This document shows, piece by piece, positions 5,372 through 6,149 of a DNA stretch of 6,149 nucleotides (positions are counted from its first letter, which is position 1; the number at the start of each line of letters is the position of its first letter). The notes beneath the pieces are model-generated. The model had not been told where the DNA came from and did not search any database. It saw only the letters and a list, made by a program, of their open reading frames with translations. The position numbers and the translations under genes are program-made. Origin of the DNA: Desulfuromonadaceae bacterium UBA5613 (GTDB lineage Bacteria; Desulfobacterota; Desulfuromonadia; Desulfuromonadales; UBA2197); the NCBI GenBank assembly GCA_002424625.1, contig DIKR01000066.1, positions 93,204 to 99,352 on the forward strand. Direction: 5' to 3'.

Positions 5372-5400
5372 TGGTCAGGATATAGCTGATTTTGTATATT
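5372..5400 (+). promoter_or_regulatory. Weak candidate promoter for the 91-codon gene
   Basis: TGGTCA (5372-5377) and TATATT (5395-5400) are separated by 17 nt and lie about 60 bp before the ATG at 5460. The -35 box matches the sigma70 consensus at only 4 of 6 positions, so this is tentative. The DnaA-box pair ends 17 bp upstream of the -35 box. Confidence 0.25.
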
Positions 5401-5459
5401 GCACCCCTGCGCCCGGCCTGAATTTATTGCCGCCGTTTATTTCGATGAAGGGAAACAGG

Positions 5460-5735
5460 ATGAAACACAATCAACGATTGCAACGCGCCATTATTGAGGT
5501 TGTCGAGAATCAAATTGAAGCCAATGACCCGCCGGAAATCAAACAAACTTTAGCTCGTCTGGTTTCGGAAGGTTTTTCAATACAAGCCGGGAAAGAGCTG
5601 ATCGGTAATGTTGTTGTTGTCGAAGTTTTCGAGGTGCTCAAGGAGGGCAGACCTTTTGATCTTGATAGATATGTCGCCGCCCTCCACCGACTTCCCGAAC
5701 TGCCGCCGCTGCCAACAGCTGCACCTGCCACCTAA
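5460..5735 (+). CDS. Small protein of unknown function (91 aa)
   Basis: A 91-residue, mostly helical, probably cytoplasmic protein. It begins MKHNQRLQRAIIEVVENQIE (1-20), followed by DPPEIKQTLARLVSEGFS (23-40), a hydrophobic strand or helix KELIGNVVVVEVFEVLKEG (45-63) and FDLDRYVAALHRLPELP (66-82). The tail is Pro/Ala-rich. The pattern, a helix, an NDPPE turn, then an LI-x3-VV-x-E-hydrophobic-x-VL-K core and a final RYVAAL-x-RLPELP, looks like a family of ~90-residue conserved hypothetical proteins of anaerobic deltaproteobacteria. No activity is known to me. ATG 5460 is chosen over ATG 5445 and TTG 5298 because AAGGGA (5448-5453) is correctly spaced and the family-like sequence starts here. 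Its base composition is less GC-rich than that of the cofactor genes. It converges on the next gene, with 25 bp between stops. Confidence 0.8.
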   Translation: MKHNQRLQRAIIEVVENQIEANDPPEIKQTLARLVSEGFSIQAGKELIGNVVVVEVFEVLKEGRPFDLDRYVAALHRLPELPPLPTAAPAT

Positions 5736-5760
5736 TCAGATCAAGCGGTCAATGCCCCTG

Positions 5761-6149
5761 TTAGATGTTTAAAGGAGGATTGAGCTTCTGTTTGTCATTT
5801 AAGATGTTGAGCAGGAGGGGATGGAAGAAGGCGCTGGATTGCACTTGCTGTGACCAATTTTTCGCCATTCCATTGTTGATCTGGGCTGCAAGGTTGGTGG
5901 TGTAAGCAAGATAGACAAGCAAGGGGAAGTTGCCGCTGATCGCCCCTCCGGGGAGCAGGGTTTCCATCTGTTTCAGCACCCGTGCTTCAGCGTGCTGTGC
6001 GGCATTTTGTGTGCTTGCAACGTAGTGCACGGGATAGGCCACCACCGAACGCTCCAGAGATTCCAGATAAAGACGCTTCTCGAGGGGGTCGAGGGTCGAA
6101 AAATCGACACTGCACCATTCGGCTGGTTTGGTGGAGAGGAGGGCACGAC
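5761..6149 (-). CDS. Unrecognised protein, C-terminal 128 residues (partial, 5' end outside window)
   Basis: On the minus strand the frame is open from the window edge (6149) to TAA at 5763-5761. The visible part contains TKPAEWCSVDFSTLDPLEKR, then LYLESLERSVVAYPVHYVAS, a long EARVLKQMETLLPGG helix and a moderately hydrophobic stretch (NFPLLVYLAYTTNLAAQI). It ends with AFFHPLLLNILNDKQKLN and PPLNI. GTG at 6045 could start a 94-residue version, but coding sequence of the same character continues upstream to the edge, so this is most likely the tail of a larger gene. I recognise no domain, catalytic motif or signal. The hydrophobic stretch could be a buried helix or a membrane-associated segment. 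It faces the 91-codon gene tail to tail, and no clear terminator is seen in the 25-bp gap. Confidence 0.65.
   Translation of the reverse strand, partial: RALLSTKPAEWCSVDFSTLDPLEKRLYLESLERSVVAYPVHYVASTQNAAQHAEARVLKQMETLLPGGAISGNFPLLVYLAYTTNLAAQINNGMAKNWSQQVQSSAFFHPLLLNILNDKQKLNPPLNI

Larger units (their letters stand above)
5071..5459. other. Intergenic region without a convincing gene; AT-rich with origin-like motifs
   Basis: No reading frame here has both a ribosome binding site and protein-like composition. From 5141 to 5270 only 30 of 130 bases are G or C by hand count, against the clearly GC-rich coding sequence on the left. Contained signals are listed separately: palindromes at 5089-5101 and 5117-5137, an IHF consensus at 5177-5189, an 8-bp direct repeat AAAAACAT at 5223-5230 and 5233-5240, and DnaA boxes at 5332-5354. 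The in-frame TTG at 5298 would extend the next gene across the DnaA boxes, but that extension has no protein character. Confidence 0.6.

Noticed and set aside
5298..5459. TTG-initiated N-terminal extension of the 91-codon gene
   Set aside because: The extension crosses the DnaA boxes, is Cys/Pro-rich without protein character, and has no SD. ATG 5460 is better supported.
5141..5459. CRISPR array, tRNA or insertion sequence in the AT-rich region
   Set aside because: There are no regularly spaced long repeats, no cloverleaf with a GTTCRA-type T-loop, and no terminal inverted repeats with a transposase. The 8-bp AAAAACAT repeat is too short.

Overview
The window is a compact, GC-rich molybdenum/tungsten cofactor locus, followed by an AT-rich intergenic region and then by small or unrecognised genes. 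The gene set and order suggest an anaerobic Desulfuromonadales/Geobacter-type bacterium: a MOSC-domain protein, a TupABC tungstate transporter, MoeA, MobB, MoaC and MogA, and then a short conserved-looking protein starting MIRVKTFG. This assignment is an inference from gene content and protein style, not from a database search.

Positions 1-4796 read as one transcription unit on the + strand. It starts with the 3' end of a MOSC-domain gene. Next come tupA (periplasmic tungstate-binding protein), tupB (permease, TTG start) and tupC (ATPase), which import tungstate. tupC overlaps moeA (metal insertion into molybdopterin) by 34 bp. A 58-codon ORF after moeA has the first and last parts of MobB but lacks the whole middle of that protein. 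moaC (cPMP synthesis) and mogA/moaB (MPT adenylation) follow, overlapping by 4 bp. Gaps are short and most genes have a clear Shine-Dalgarno sequence. Together the locus imports the oxyanion, builds pyranopterin (MoaC), adenylates it (MogA) and inserts the metal (MoeA). MobB would normally assist guanine-dinucleotide cofactor formation, and here it is reduced to a remnant. The 65-nt gap between the mobB remnant and moaC can fold into a nested hairpin that covers the moaC ribosome binding site.

A sigma70-like promoter lies at the 3' end of mogA (4781-4808) and probably drives a separate 64-codon gene of unknown function (4876-5070). From 5071 to 5459 there is no convincing gene. This stretch holds two palindromes (one a strong GC-rich hairpin), about 130 bp with roughly 23% G+C, an exact IHF consensus match, and a consensus DnaA box paired with an inverted degenerate one. 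This combination resembles a replication-origin or DnaA-controlled region, but nothing here proves that.

The last part holds a 91-codon small gene of unknown function (+, 5460-5735). Facing it is the 3' end of a larger unrecognised gene on the - strand (5761-6149) that runs off the window.
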